Shown piece after piece: positions 1 to 7,699 of a DNA stretch of 42,230 nucleotides (position 1 is its first letter; each line of letters opens with the position of its first letter). The notes beneath the pieces are model-generated. The model was not told where the DNA came from and did not search any database. It saw only the letters and a program-made list of their open reading frames with translations. The translations under genes and the position numbers were made by a program. Origin of the DNA: a virus. The stretch spans positions 1-42,230 of the IMG/VR virus record IMGVR_UViG_3300036766_002267; one strand, written 5' to 3'.

Positions 1-414
1 TTATGACCTACCCAACATCTCTGCCCGCTGTTCCTGCCACCCCACGGGAAACCGCCTCAGCAGATCCTCGAGCTGCAGCCCCGCCGGTTGCCGTCCACCC
101 AGGATCGCCTCGACGATGTCCGGCGCTAGTAGGGTCAGCCGGAGCACGCGTCCGACGTACGACTCGTTGATCTTCTCGGCGGCGGCGATCTCCGCGATGG
201 TCGCGTGGGTGCCGTTCTCCAGCATTTCGCGCCAGCGGAATGCTCGGGCGACCGCCTTGACCATGGCGTTGTCGATGCGTCGACAGATCGCTGGCCCTGT
301 ATCGGGTGTGCCGTCGGGTGCGAGGACAAGTTTCCGGCCACCGCGCCTGCGGATCGAAATCGGGATGCGCACGGTGACGGTTCGGCCATCGACGGTGGGA
401 TTGGGCACGGTCAT
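1..414 (-). CDS. Recombinase-associated HTH protein
   Basis: This 137-residue protein has a basic N-terminal half and a helix-turn-helix-like segment at about residues 71-105 (ATIAEIAAAEKINESYVGRV, followed by LRLTLLAPDIVEAIL). That pattern resembles the DNA-binding region of ParB/KorB-type proteins. It is the last gene of the leftward integration operon: its ATG overlaps the recombinase TAA by one base (TAATG), so translation is probably coupled. Small HTH proteins of this kind are commonly found next to serine recombinases in Rhizobiales. I infer a role in integration/excision control, for example as a directionality factor or regulator, but the sequence does not prove this. The stop codon is at the first bases of the window, so nothing downstream can be judged. 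Confidence 0.75.
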   Translation of the reverse strand: MTVPNPTVDGRTVTVRIPISIRRRGGRKLVLAPDGTPDTGPAICRRIDNAMVKAVARAFRWREMLENGTHATIAEIAAAEKINESYVGRVLRLTLLAPDIVEAILGGRQPAGLQLEDLLRRFPVGWQEQRAEMLGRS

Positions 415-1727
415 TACGCCGCCCTCCGGGGCTCTGGTTTGATGGCGCGGAGGTCCGTGACCAGATTTGCTAGTCCCTCGGTCCGCAAGCGGATGTCGAC
501 ACCGTCTGGACTGACATCAACCCGCTCCACAAGCAGATGCACGATGCGCGCCTGCTCGGCGGGGAAGAGTTCATTCCAGAGCGGATCGAGCCGCTCCAGT
601 GCGTCGCGCACGTCGGCCTCCGAGATGTCGCCCATCGATTTCGCTGCGCGCCATGTGCGCACGATAATCTCAGGGGCGCGCAGCAAGCCGCGCAATTGGT
701 CGACCACCGCGCTCTCGATCTCGGCGGCCGGAACGCGCCGCACCGTACAGGAATCGGCATCACGCTTGAGCACATCGGTCGAAACGTAGTAGCGATAGAG
801 CTTGCCGTCCTTGCGGGTGTGGGCCGGCGTCATGGCCCTGCCGGTCGGCCCGAAGATCAGGCCCTTGAGCAGGGACGGCGTTTGGGCTCGCGTGTGTGCA
901 GCGCGCTTCCGCGGGCTCTCGCGGAGAATGGCGTGCACCCGATCCCAGAGGGCGCGTTCGATAATGGCTTCGTGCTCGCCGGGATAGGCCGTGCCCTTGT
1001 GAACGGCCTCGCCCACGTAGACCCGGTTATTGAGCAGCTTGTAAACATAGCCCTTGTCGACCAGCTTGCCCCGCTTGCCGGCAACGCCTTCGGTCCTGAG
1101 CGCGCGCACCAGCGCGGTTGCTGAGCCAATCTTTATGAACCGTTCGAAGATCTTCCGAACGGTCGCAGCCTCGGCCTTGTTCACGACCAGCTTGCGGTCC
1201 TTGACGTCGTAGCCGAGCGGAACGAAGCCACCCATCCACATGCCCTTCTTGCGCGAGGCAGCGAACTTGTCGCGAATGCGCTCGCCGATGACCTCGCGCT
1301 CAAACTGCGCGAAGGAAAGCAGGATATTGAGCGTCAGCCGTCCCATCGAGGTGGTGGTATTGAACGACTGCGTGACGCTGACGAAGGTGACACTGTTGCG
1401 GTCGAACACCTCGACCAGCTTGGCGAAATCCATCAGTGCGCGGCTGAGCCGATCGATTTTGTAAACCACGATCACGTCGACCCGGCGGGCCTCGATGTCG
1501 GCCAGCAGGCGCTGCAGCGCCGGACGTTCGAGCGTTGCGCCGGAAATTCCGCCATCATCATAGCGGTCCGGCACTAGCAACCAGCCCTCAGCCTTTTGGC
1601 TGGCGATATAGGCCTCACAGGCTTCCCGTTGCGCGTCGAGCGAGTTGAACTCCTGCTCCAGTCCCTCTTCACTGGACTTGCGGGTGTACACCGCGCAGCG
1701 GAGCTTGCGGACGATCGGCTTTTTCAT
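414..1727 (-). CDS. Large serine recombinase (phage integrase)
   Basis: The 437-residue protein has the layout of a large serine recombinase. The resolvase-type catalytic domain spans about residues 8-155, with YTRKS carrying the probable nucleophile Ser18 and Arg16, then IDRLSR at 91-96 and FEREVIGERI at 142-151. A Recombinase domain follows at about 170-270. The usual zinc ribbon (about 286-330) is degenerate: LIFGPTGRAM stands where a CxxCG pair is expected and only one Cys (in DSCTVRR) remains, though the YRYY signature is kept. The protein should cut and rejoin attP/attB with a 5'-phosphoserine intermediate. It overlaps DUF2924 upstream by 4 nt (ATGA) and the HTH gene downstream by 1 nt. 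It is the only integrase seen in the window, so it is the likely integrase of this prophage. Confidence 0.93.
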   Translation of the reverse strand: MKKPIVRKLRCAVYTRKSSEEGLEQEFNSLDAQREACEAYIASQKAEGWLLVPDRYDDGGISGATLERPALQRLLADIEARRVDVIVVYKIDRLSRALMDFAKLVEVFDRNSVTFVSVTQSFNTTTSMGRLTLNILLSFAQFEREVIGERIRDKFAASRKKGMWMGGFVPLGYDVKDRKLVVNKAEAATVRKIFERFIKIGSATALVRALRTEGVAGKRGKLVDKGYVYKLLNNRVYVGEAVHKGTAYPGEHEAIIERALWDRVHAILRESPRKRAAHTRAQTPSLLKGLIFGPTGRAMTPAHTRKDGKLYRYYVSTDVLKRDADSCTVRRVPAAEIESAVVDQLRGLLRAPEIIVRTWRAAKSMGDISEADVRDALERLDPLWNELFPAEQARIVHLLVERVDVSPDGVDIRLRTEGLANLVTDLRAIKPEPRRAA

Positions 1728-2170
1728 GTCGGTGTCCGCCGGTTTTTCAGGCCAAAAAAGAGGAGCCCGTTCCAGCGCGTGCCGGTGATCGCGCGCGCAA
1801 TCGCGGACAGCGATTTGTACGGCCGGCCCTGATATTCGAAATCTTCATCGCGCACCGTCACGCAGTGCTCGACGCCCTGATATTCCCGAATGAGCCGCGT
1901 GCCGGCGATCGGCCGGTCCTTCGCCGGCTGCCGGCGCCGCGCCGGATCGCCGCCGTCGAGGTCCTCGGCGAGATCGCGAAGGCGTTTCAGCGTTTCGGGG
2001 TTGAGCCCGCCGAAGGCCAGTTCCTGGATTCGGTACGCCAGCCGGTGTTCGAGGAAGCGCCTGTTATAGGGCGGCGGTTCGGTCTCAAAGAGATCGCGCC
2101 ATCGCTGCTTGAGCGCGCCGATCGGAGCAATCTTCAGGGCGGCCAACTGGGCCAAAACGGTATCGGTCAC
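1724..2170 (-). CDS. DUF2924 family protein
   Basis: The 148-residue protein matches the DUF2924 pattern: an N-terminal helical part with LKQRWRDLFETEPP and FLEHRLAYRIQELAFGG, and a C-terminal part with GTRLIREYQGVEHCVTV, FEYQGRPYKSLSAIARAITG and TRWNGLLFFGL. The C-terminal segment resembles small DNA-binding beta-rich domains in phage and recombinase contexts, but no activity is established. Genes of this family are regularly found directly upstream of large serine recombinases in alphaproteobacterial mobile elements. Here it overlaps the recombinase by 4 nt and its upstream neighbour by 4 nt, which suggests stoichiometric co-expression and an accessory role in recombination. Confidence 0.9.
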   Translation of the reverse strand: MTDTVLAQLAALKIAPIGALKQRWRDLFETEPPPYNRRFLEHRLAYRIQELAFGGLNPETLKRLRDLAEDLDGGDPARRRQPAKDRPIAGTRLIREYQGVEHCVTVRDEDFEYQGRPYKSLSAIARAITGTRWNGLLFFGLKNRRTPT

Positions 2171-2376
2171 TCCAAGCCTCCATCATCGGTGAGGGCGTTG
2201 GCATGACCGCGTTGGTGGGCGGGACAGTCGAGCGAACTTTCTCCGGAGCGGGCAGATAAAGGTGTGGACTTCCGCGCCTTCAACCGCATGAGGCCGGCCG
2301 CCAAAATCTCGGCGATCTCGTCGAGCCGCTCGGCGGCGGAAAGGCGTTCTGGATCAATGGGATTGGGGAGTTGCAT
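2167..2376 (-). CDS. Small protein leading the integrase operon
   Basis: This 69-residue protein has one helical segment (DPERLSAAERLDEIAEILAA, about residues 8-27), then a polar, probably disordered tail containing GESSLDCPAHQ. Short proteins with this helix and tail pattern commonly precede DUF2924 genes in Rhizobiales, from memory of the family context. It is the first gene of the leftward integration operon and its end overlaps DUF2924 by 4 nt. Its function is unknown. It may be an adaptor or regulator of the recombinase complex, but that is only inferred from position. Confidence 0.75.
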   Translation of the reverse strand: MQLPNPIDPERLSAAERLDEIAEILAAGLMRLKARKSTPLSARSGESSLDCPAHQRGHANALTDDGGLE

Positions 2377-2525
2377 CGCAAGCCGTGGATTGGGGGCACC
2401 CTCCCCAAGCCTCTACCCATGGGGCTCTTAATCCGTCCCAAAACGATGGTTTTGAATCGACTCTCGGCCGAATCGAGCTTAAGAACGTAAAGTGAACGCG
2501 TATGAGGTAGATATGGACGGCTGAG
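2377..2525. promoter_or_regulatory. Divergent intergenic region, integrase operon / 2526 operon
   Basis: This 149-bp gap separates two divergently transcribed operons and must hold both promoters. It contains a short inverted repeat TTGGGG/CCCCAA (2390-2395 and 2403-2408) just upstream of the leftward operon's start, and a direct repeat GAATCGA at about 2454 and 2470. Both are plausible operator elements. It is less GC-rich around 2440-2515 than the flanking genes. No confident -35/-10 pair was assigned. It could also contain attP, but a serine-integrase core is too short to recognise by eye. Confidence 0.4.
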
Positions 2526-3770
2526 ATGGCAAAGAACCTGAAGAAATTCGTCAATCCGAAGTTCACAAGAACAACCGACCTCGGTCTTCTCCGCCGGCTC
2601 CTGGAGCGCCATCAGGCCGACCTCCACGGGTTCGACCTCGCTGTATTCGGGCGGCAGCCCGACGAGGCGCGCCGTACGATTCAGAACTTCTTCGCGGGCC
2701 CCGAGGACAATTATCCCGAGGGCCTGGTCGCTGATCTCCATCGCATCGCCGAACTCGGCAATGCCAACGGGTTGCAGCTTCTTCTAGAACAAGCTCGGCG
2801 GCGTGGCGTGCAAATCACCCCTGCCAACGACGGCGATGATACTGCGGAGGCGACGCAGGACCCGAAGCACGTCGCGCTCAGAATGTTTCTGGATCAGCCG
2901 GCGGTCTTTGACGCCGCGGCCGACATGCTGAGCTATACGACCCTATCCTCCTTCACCGAATTCGCGGGCGCTGAAGAGGGGATCGAGGCGCAAATCGACG
3001 ACGAGACTCAACAAGCCTTTCAGCGTGATGCCGAGCGTCTCTTCGAGGCCGACCTTCGTGGGCGATATTGCCGGGTCGGATGGTACGACGATGACGACGA
3101 GATCAATGTTGTCGTCACCCATGGCGCGCCGCTGAAGACGACCGAAATCATCGAGGCTGGTGCCGATCGCGTGATCAGCTTCCGGGAGGCGGAGCACGCG
3201 GTTCTGTCCTATGCCGCTGCCACCGGTCGGCTGAAGGTTGGCGGCTTCGCCAAAGCGCGCCGCGCAGAGCTTGCCGAGGTTTTTGCGGCCTCGATGCTCA
3301 AGCGGCCCCGGTTCTTTGCGGCTCCCGACGCCCAGAATCTCTACACTCTTGTGCCTGTCGAGCGTGCCGGCTTCGGTTTCACCTTTAATCACGCATTCGA
3401 TCCCAGCTTCCGCCGTGTGCAGATCGTCGAGGTTCAAGCAGACCGCCTTGGTACCGACCCGAGGTCCGGCGAGACGCGTACATTCTGGTCCCATGTGACG
3501 CGCGATGGCCGTGACAATGCGCTCGCGCGATTGGGCGAGGGGACGCGCGGCATCACTTTCGGCGCCGATTGGCGGCTCAACCACATGGTCATCCGTGCAC
3601 ACATCGATGTCGGTGGATCAAAACCGGCACGAGTGACGGTGAAGCTCAAGCCGCCGGACACGGCGATGTTCAAACGCCATCGCTTCGAGGGACGCATCAT
3701 GGCGCTTTTGCGCCGCAACGGACTCGTCAATGACAGACCGCCTGGCAAGGCTGCTGTTGCGGCTGAGTGA
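2526..3770 (+). CDS. Unknown protein, first gene of a two-gene cassette
   Basis: I do not recognise this 414-residue protein. It is soluble, with no signal peptide or membrane segment visible. The N-terminal 100 residues are helical and basic to mixed (MAKNLKKFVNPKF, then LLRRLLERHQADLHGFDLAV). A middle part carries a run of acidic residues (WYDDDDE), and the C-terminal part is richer in beta-strand-like segments. It reads as a single full-length gene and overlaps the following gene by 41 nt, so the two proteins are almost certainly made together. It lies between the integrase operon and the early phage operon, a place often used for lysogeny control or accessory defence genes. No catalytic motif could be named. 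It could be an effector, a DNA-processing protein or a sensor paired with the winged-helix partner. Confidence 0.8.
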   Translation: MAKNLKKFVNPKFTRTTDLGLLRRLLERHQADLHGFDLAVFGRQPDEARRTIQNFFAGPEDNYPEGLVADLHRIAELGNANGLQLLLEQARRRGVQITPANDGDDTAEATQDPKHVALRMFLDQPAVFDAAADMLSYTTLSSFTEFAGAEEGIEAQIDDETQQAFQRDAERLFEADLRGRYCRVGWYDDDDEINVVVTHGAPLKTTEIIEAGADRVISFREAEHAVLSYAAATGRLKVGGFAKARRAELAEVFAASMLKRPRFFAAPDAQNLYTLVPVERAGFGFTFNHAFDPSFRRVQIVEVQADRLGTDPRSGETRTFWSHVTRDGRDNALARLGEGTRGITFGADWRLNHMVIRAHIDVGGSKPARVTVKLKPPDTAMFKRHRFEGRIMALLRRNGLVNDRPPGKAAVAAE

Positions 3771-4707
3771 GGCTGGCGAACCCGCAATACTCTGGGGACG
3801 CCAGGCCAAGCCCTATCTCGGCCGGGATTTCGAGCGTCTTCTCGACCAAGGCCTCCTCGTCGAGGACGCACCGGCGACCGAGTGGAATGTCTGCTCTTCG
3901 TGCGAGTGCGATCTCGACGTCCGCCCGATCCAGCATATCGATGGCCGTCATGTCGCGGCCTGTCCACTCGATCAAAAGAGCGACCTCATCTTGGAGGCAG
4001 AAGATCTGAGGAGCTTTCGCATCGGCGTTCCTGCGCTCGTGCGCGAGATTGCGTCTGCCTCCGGCTTCTCGAACGAACCCTCGGAAACCGCAGCCGGCAT
4101 CTGGAATCTGGGCCTGACGCCATCAAAGCGAGCCGCCTTCCTCGCACTATCGATTACAGCGGTATTGCAATCGGGTCTTGTCGGGGCGCTTCGAATGATC
4201 GCTCGGTCTTCGCCGATCACGATGATCGCGCCGGCATTATCATTAGCCGAGCAACTGCGCTTCGCTGAAGCGGAAATCCACCTGGTCACGGTGCACGATG
4301 TGATCGGTCCAGGCGATGGCACCATGCCGTTCGCGATCGACTTGGCGAAGCTGGAGTCGCCGTCGGCATTCGCTCCGCGCCTCGTCATCGTCCGATCGGC
4401 AAAATCCGTAACGCTCGATGGTGTCTCCAGCACGCTCTCCGATCAGTCGTTCGAACTTCTTTGCCTGCTTGCTGAGCGTGCGTCGACCGATAATCCTTTC
4501 GCGTCAACTCGTGATGTCGAAGCCCGGATCTGGGGCGACTCCATTCATCGAGTCTCACGCGCCGCTCGCGATGTCGTTCGAGAGCTTCGTAATGCGCTCG
4601 CAGCGGACGTTTCAGAACCCGATGCACTTCGCCAGCTCATCGAGAACAAGCGCAATCGCGGCTGGCGTCTGACGCTGACGGCGGACGAGATCGACCTCCG
4701 GGCCTAA
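3730..4707 (+). CDS. Cys-cluster/winged-helix protein, second gene of cassette
   Basis: The 325-residue protein has three visible parts. The N-terminal part is helical and then shows a zinc-ribbon-like Cys cluster (C55, C58, C60 and C78, around NVCSSCECDLDV and HVAACPLD). A middle region at about 95-220 has no recognised motif but contains hydrophobic strand-like segments (SSPITMIAPAL, PRLVIVRS). The C-terminal part at about 225-316 resembles an OmpR/PhoB-type winged helix: SVTLDGVSSTLSDQSFELLC opens it, an R-rich recognition helix follows (VSRAARDVVRELRNAL), and NKRNRGWRLTL forms the wing strand. No receiver domain is seen. It starts inside the preceding gene (41-nt overlap). A DNA-binding regulator or sensor working with the 2526 protein is the simplest reading; a two-gene defence or superinfection-immunity system is an alternative. 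Confidence 0.8.
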   Translation: MTDRLARLLLRLSEAGEPAILWGRQAKPYLGRDFERLLDQGLLVEDAPATEWNVCSSCECDLDVRPIQHIDGRHVAACPLDQKSDLILEAEDLRSFRIGVPALVREIASASGFSNEPSETAAGIWNLGLTPSKRAAFLALSITAVLQSGLVGALRMIARSSPITMIAPALSLAEQLRFAEAEIHLVTVHDVIGPGDGTMPFAIDLAKLESPSAFAPRLVIVRSAKSVTLDGVSSTLSDQSFELLCLLAERASTDNPFASTRDVEARIWGDSIHRVSRAARDVVRELRNALAADVSEPDALRQLIENKRNRGWRLTLTADEIDLRA

Positions 4708-4785
4708 CGCCTGAGCCTTCCCACACTTTTCCCACGACATCCCCACGCCAAGCCCACCAAGCGCGGCGGGGCGGTCGGCATCCTG

Positions 4786-4807
4786 CGGTCATCAACAGCG
4801 ATGACCG
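4786..4807. promoter_or_regulatory. Inverted repeat before the sigma-like gene
   Basis: A perfect 8-bp inverted repeat, CGGTCATC (4786-4793) and GATGACCG (4800-4807), encloses a 6-nt loop. It sits 12 nt upstream of the ATG of the sigma-like gene at 4820. No T-run follows, so it is more likely an operator or a 5'UTR hairpin than a terminator. The rest of the 4708-4819 gap shows no other recognised signal. Confidence 0.4.
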
Positions 4808-4819
4808 AGGCTTTGACCG

Positions 4820-5389
4820 ATGTCGATTTCCCGATCCCACCTGCAGATCATTCAGCATGAAGCCGACATTGCGGCCCGCCGCCTGATCCGCCAACTGCGT
4901 CTTCCCTACGACGATCTCGGCGACCTCCGTCAGGAGTTCCTTCTCGACCTGTTCGCCCGTCTGCCGGCCTTCGATCCGGAACGCGGTTCGATCGGCGCAT
5001 TCGCGGGCATCGTCATGGCGAACAGAGCGACCCGTATTGCGCACAAAGTGAAACGCGACCGCCGGCTTTATGGCGCCGTGCCGGCCTCGCTCGACGCAAC
5101 CTTGCCCGATAGCGACGGCGCCACGCGCGGCGATCTCGTTGCCGAAGAGGACGGTCTCGCGGCCTACCTCGGTCAGCGGGTGGACGCTTTCGCCGAGGTC
5201 GAGCACCGACTCGACGTCGAGCGTGGCCTCGGCACCCTCGATCCGAACGACGGCGCCCTCTGCGCCGCGCTTTCCCGGACGACCATCGATCGGCTTGCGG
5301 GCGGTGGCCGTGGGGCTCGCAGCAGCCTCTATCGCCGCGTGAAGGACATCCGTCTCGCTTTGCTCGCCGTTGGCCTGAGGGCCGCGTGA
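4820..5389 (+). CDS. Sigma-70-like RNA polymerase sigma factor
   Basis: The 189-residue protein has a sigma region-2-like segment at about residues 31-82: DDLGDLRQEFLLDLFARLPA is followed by FDPERGSIGAFAGIVMANRA and a basic stretch (HKVKRDRR). This matches the DLxQExxLxxxxxxxxFDPxRG pattern of sigma-70 family members. A C-terminal helical stretch (TIDRLAGGGRGARSSLYRRV) could be a region-4-like HTH, but it is weak. It heads the long rightward early operon, so a role in redirecting host RNA polymerase to phage promoters is plausible. The alternative is a terminase-like or replication regulator with a sigma-like fold. Confidence 0.75.
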   Translation: MSISRSHLQIIQHEADIAARRLIRQLRLPYDDLGDLRQEFLLDLFARLPAFDPERGSIGAFAGIVMANRATRIAHKVKRDRRLYGAVPASLDATLPDSDGATRGDLVAEEDGLAAYLGQRVDAFAEVEHRLDVERGLGTLDPNDGALCAALSRTTIDRLAGGGRGARSSLYRRVKDIRLALLAVGLRAA

Positions 5390-5423
5390 GACGGTTTAGC
5401 CGCGTGGCGAGTAGGAGCCAATC

Positions 5424-5765
5424 ATGATCAGCGCCATCACCAAGCTACCGAGCGTCCGGCTACGGATCAACGAAACCGACCTGTGCGGCTGGATCGGCCA
5501 GGCGGCTCCCGGCGACGTCCTGGAATATTACCGCGGCTTTCTCGCAATGGACACGTTTTCGCACGGGACGCGCCTTCCCGAGCGCGACCGCGCGGAGCTC
5601 ACCCGACTGGCGCGCCGCGCCTGGTGGGCCGGCGAGCAGAAGCTGATCCACCTCGTTCAGCGCCGGCACGGTCCCGACGACTACAGCTATCTCGCAATCG
5701 CGCGCCTGAAGCCAAGGAGCTGCCCGGCCTCGCTCTCATCGCTGCTGTTGGCGGAGGTCGCGTGA
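5424..5765 (+). CDS. Conserved small phage protein, unknown function
   Basis: This 113-residue protein begins after a good ribosome-binding site (AGGAG about 8 nt before the ATG). It has an N-terminal LRINETDLCGWIGQAAPGDV segment, then a YYRGFLAMD motif, then an Arg- and Glu-rich helical part. Proteins with this pattern accompany the sigma-like gene in Rhizobiales prophages as far as I can recall. No function is assigned. The end overlaps the following tiny ORF by one base (TGATG). Confidence 0.7.
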   Translation: MISAITKLPSVRLRINETDLCGWIGQAAPGDVLEYYRGFLAMDTFSHGTRLPERDRAELTRLARRAWWAGEQKLIHLVQRRHGPDDYSYLAIARLKPRSCPASLSSLLLAEVA

Positions 5766-5827
5766 TGGGCCCGCACCTCGCCAAACCAATATTTCGCCTC
5801 AGCTTCAACGAAGAGGACCCCCGATGA
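5765..5827 (+). CDS. Tiny translationally coupled ORF (20 aa)
   Basis: A 20-codon ORF starts on the ATG of a TGATG overlap with the previous gene's stop. It ends in an ATGA overlap with the next gene's start at 5824. The peptide begins MGPHLAKPIF and ends FNEEDPR. Because it bridges the two genes without a gap, it may serve mainly to carry ribosomes across the junction. A functional peptide cannot be excluded. The same arrangement recurs at 13310-13357 and, with a 2-nt gap at its 5' side, at 27660-27743. Confidence 0.35.
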   Translation: MGPHLAKPIFRLSFNEEDPR

Positions 5828-6120
5828 CCCAATCTGCTGCGCTCGCCGCGCTGTGCAAGCGCCACTTCGCGCTCGACGCCCTGCCGGACAGCATTGCCAT
5901 TCCGGCGCTCGAAGCACGGCAGCGGCCGGCCACCATCAAGGCGATCGAGGATGCCACGCTCGACGACATCGCGTTCGCGATGCTCGCGACGGAAGCGGAA
6001 TTCAATGCCGTCGGCGACCGGCTGCACGCGCTCCGTAAGCTCTACGGTCTCGCCCGGCAGGCCGGTGCGCTCGGCGCCGATCGCGCGGTCGTGGCGATTT
6101 CCAATGAGGGAGACCGCTAA
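5824..6120 (+). CDS. Conserved small phage protein, helical, unknown
   Basis: The 98-residue protein is predicted helical throughout, with a PATIKAIEDATLDDIAFAML segment at about 36-55 and a GDRLHALRKLYGLARQAGAL helix at about 65-84. No signal peptide or membrane segment is seen. A purine-rich ribosome-binding site (AGAGGA) precedes the ATG. It overlaps the ATPase gene by one base at its 3' end (TAATG). The context suggests a DNA-replication or recombination accessory, but no function is recognised. Confidence 0.7.
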   Translation: MTQSAALAALCKRHFALDALPDSIAIPALEARQRPATIKAIEDATLDDIAFAMLATEAEFNAVGDRLHALRKLYGLARQAGALGADRAVVAISNEGDR

Positions 6121-6953
6121 TGGCGCTGCGCATCATCACGGCCGATCAGCGGCTCGCCGACGCCCACACCAAGACCACAATGGCGATCTTCGGGCCCTCG
6201 GGTGTTGGAAAAACATCTCTGCTCAAGACCCTGCCGCCGGCGGAGACGCTCTGCATCGATCTCGAGGCCGGCATGAAGTCGGTCCAGGACTGGCCCGGCG
6301 ACAGCATCCCCGTGCGCAGCTTCGCCGATGCCCTCGACGTCGCCTGCCTCGTCGGCGGCGTCGATCCGGCGGCCGATGAGAAGACCTTCTTCTGCGAAAG
6401 CCACTACCGGCACCTCGGCGACACCTATCCCGACCTCGTCCGCATGATCGCGGGCAAGCGCATCATTTTCGTGGACTCCATCACCGACCTCACGCGCCTG
6501 GCGATGGCCTGGGCGAAGACGCGGCCGGAGGCGCAGTCGGAACGGACCGGCAAGCCTGACACCCGCGGCGCCTACGGCCTGCTGGCGCGCGAAACCATCG
6601 GGCTCCTGAAGCACCTGCAACACGTGCCGGGCCGCACCGTGATTTTCGTCGGGATCCTGGACCGCGTCACCGACGAGTTCAACCGCGTCACCTGGCAGCC
6701 GCAGATGGAAGGCGGCAAGGCCGCCCGCGAACTCCCCGGCATCGTCGACCAGGTGATCTCCATGAGCCGGTTCGCGCCCGATGGCGACACCTGGCGGCAC
6801 GAGCCCGATCGCGGCGAGGTGCGCCGCCTCGTCTGCCAGTCGGCCAATCCGTTCGGCCTGCCGGGCAAGGATCGCTCCGGCCGCCTCGACATCACCGAGT
6901 CGCCCGACCTCGGCGCGCTTCTCCGCAAGATCAACCAGACCAGCAGAGGATGA
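6120..6953 (+). CDS. Sak4-like phage ATPase (AAA_24 family)
   Basis: The 277-residue protein is a RecA-like P-loop ATPase. The Walker A motif is GPSGVGKT at about residues 25-32 and the Walker B strand is IIFVDS at about 115-120. The overall pattern, with early P-loop and DLEAG segment, fits the AAA_24 family that includes phage Sak4-type single-strand annealing or recombination proteins. It is followed with a 4-nt overlap by a probable single-strand DNA-binding protein, the usual partner. It likely supports phage recombination or replication-fork repair in the cytoplasm. A DNA-packaging or helicase-loader role is less likely. Confidence 0.85.
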   Translation: MALRIITADQRLADAHTKTTMAIFGPSGVGKTSLLKTLPPAETLCIDLEAGMKSVQDWPGDSIPVRSFADALDVACLVGGVDPAADEKTFFCESHYRHLGDTYPDLVRMIAGKRIIFVDSITDLTRLAMAWAKTRPEAQSERTGKPDTRGAYGLLARETIGLLKHLQHVPGRTVIFVGILDRVTDEFNRVTWQPQMEGGKAARELPGIVDQVISMSRFAPDGDTWRHEPDRGEVRRLVCQSANPFGLPGKDRSGRLDITESPDLGALLRKINQTSRG

Positions 6954-7696
6954 CCACCATGTTCGACATGAACGACGCCGAGCCGCAGAAGACCGGCGAA
7001 CTCATTCCAGACGGCACCTTCGCCAAGGTGACCATGATCATCCGCCCGGGCGGGATCGACGGCCAGAGCGAGATCGACCAGGCCCTGCTCAAGGCGCCAA
7101 AGGACCCCACCAGCGACGTGCGGATGCTCGACTGCGAGTTCACCGTGGCGGAGGGACCGCACGCCAAACGCAAGTTCTGGCAGATGTTCACCGTCCAGGG
7201 CGGCAAGGTCGACGAGAACGGCGTCTCGATCGCCTGGAAGATTTCGAAGAGCAGCTTCCGCGCCATGATCGACAGCGCGCTCGGCCTCGACCCGCAGGAC
7301 ATGAGCGAGGTGGCGAAGCAGAAACGCGTCCTGCGCGGACTTGCCGATCTCTCGGGCATCACCTTCGTCGCCAAGATCAGGATCGAGGCCAGCGAGGACT
7401 CCCGCTACGGCGACCAGAACCGCCTCGATCGTGTGGTGCTGCCGACCGAGAAGGAGTGGAAGCTCGTCATGGATGGCAAGGACGTGCCGGCAAGCCCAAG
7501 CCGCTCGCGCGGGGCCGGCGGCAAAGCCGCTGCCGCGCAACCAGCCTGGAACCAAGCCACGGGACCGGGCGGACAGCCGGCTGCTGCGCAACCTCGATCT
7601 CCGCAGGCGTCCAGCGCGCCCGCCTGGTCGCAACCGTCATCCGGCACGGGCGCACCGGCCGCAAAGCCGCCGGGTCCGGCTTGGCTCAATGGTTGA
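6950..7696 (+). CDS. Probable phage single-stranded DNA-binding protein
   Basis: The 248-residue protein has an N-terminal folded part (about 1-180) and a low-complexity C-terminal tail rich in Ala, Pro, Gln, Ser and Gly (about 181-248), ending with PPGPAWLNG. A globular domain followed by a flexible tail is typical of phage SSB-like proteins, although this tail is not clearly acidic. It overlaps the upstream Sak4-like ATPase by 4 nt, and Sak4-type proteins are commonly paired with an SSB. The assignment rests on this context and architecture rather than on a sharp motif, so DUF669-like or another recombination accessory remains possible. Confidence 0.65.
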   Translation: MTTMFDMNDAEPQKTGELIPDGTFAKVTMIIRPGGIDGQSEIDQALLKAPKDPTSDVRMLDCEFTVAEGPHAKRKFWQMFTVQGGKVDENGVSIAWKISKSSFRAMIDSALGLDPQDMSEVAKQKRVLRGLADLSGITFVAKIRIEASEDSRYGDQNRLDRVVLPTEKEWKLVMDGKDVPASPSRSRGAGGKAAAAQPAWNQATGPGGQPAAAQPRSPQASSAPAWSQPSSGTGAPAAKPPGPAWLNG

Positions 7697-7699
7697 GCC

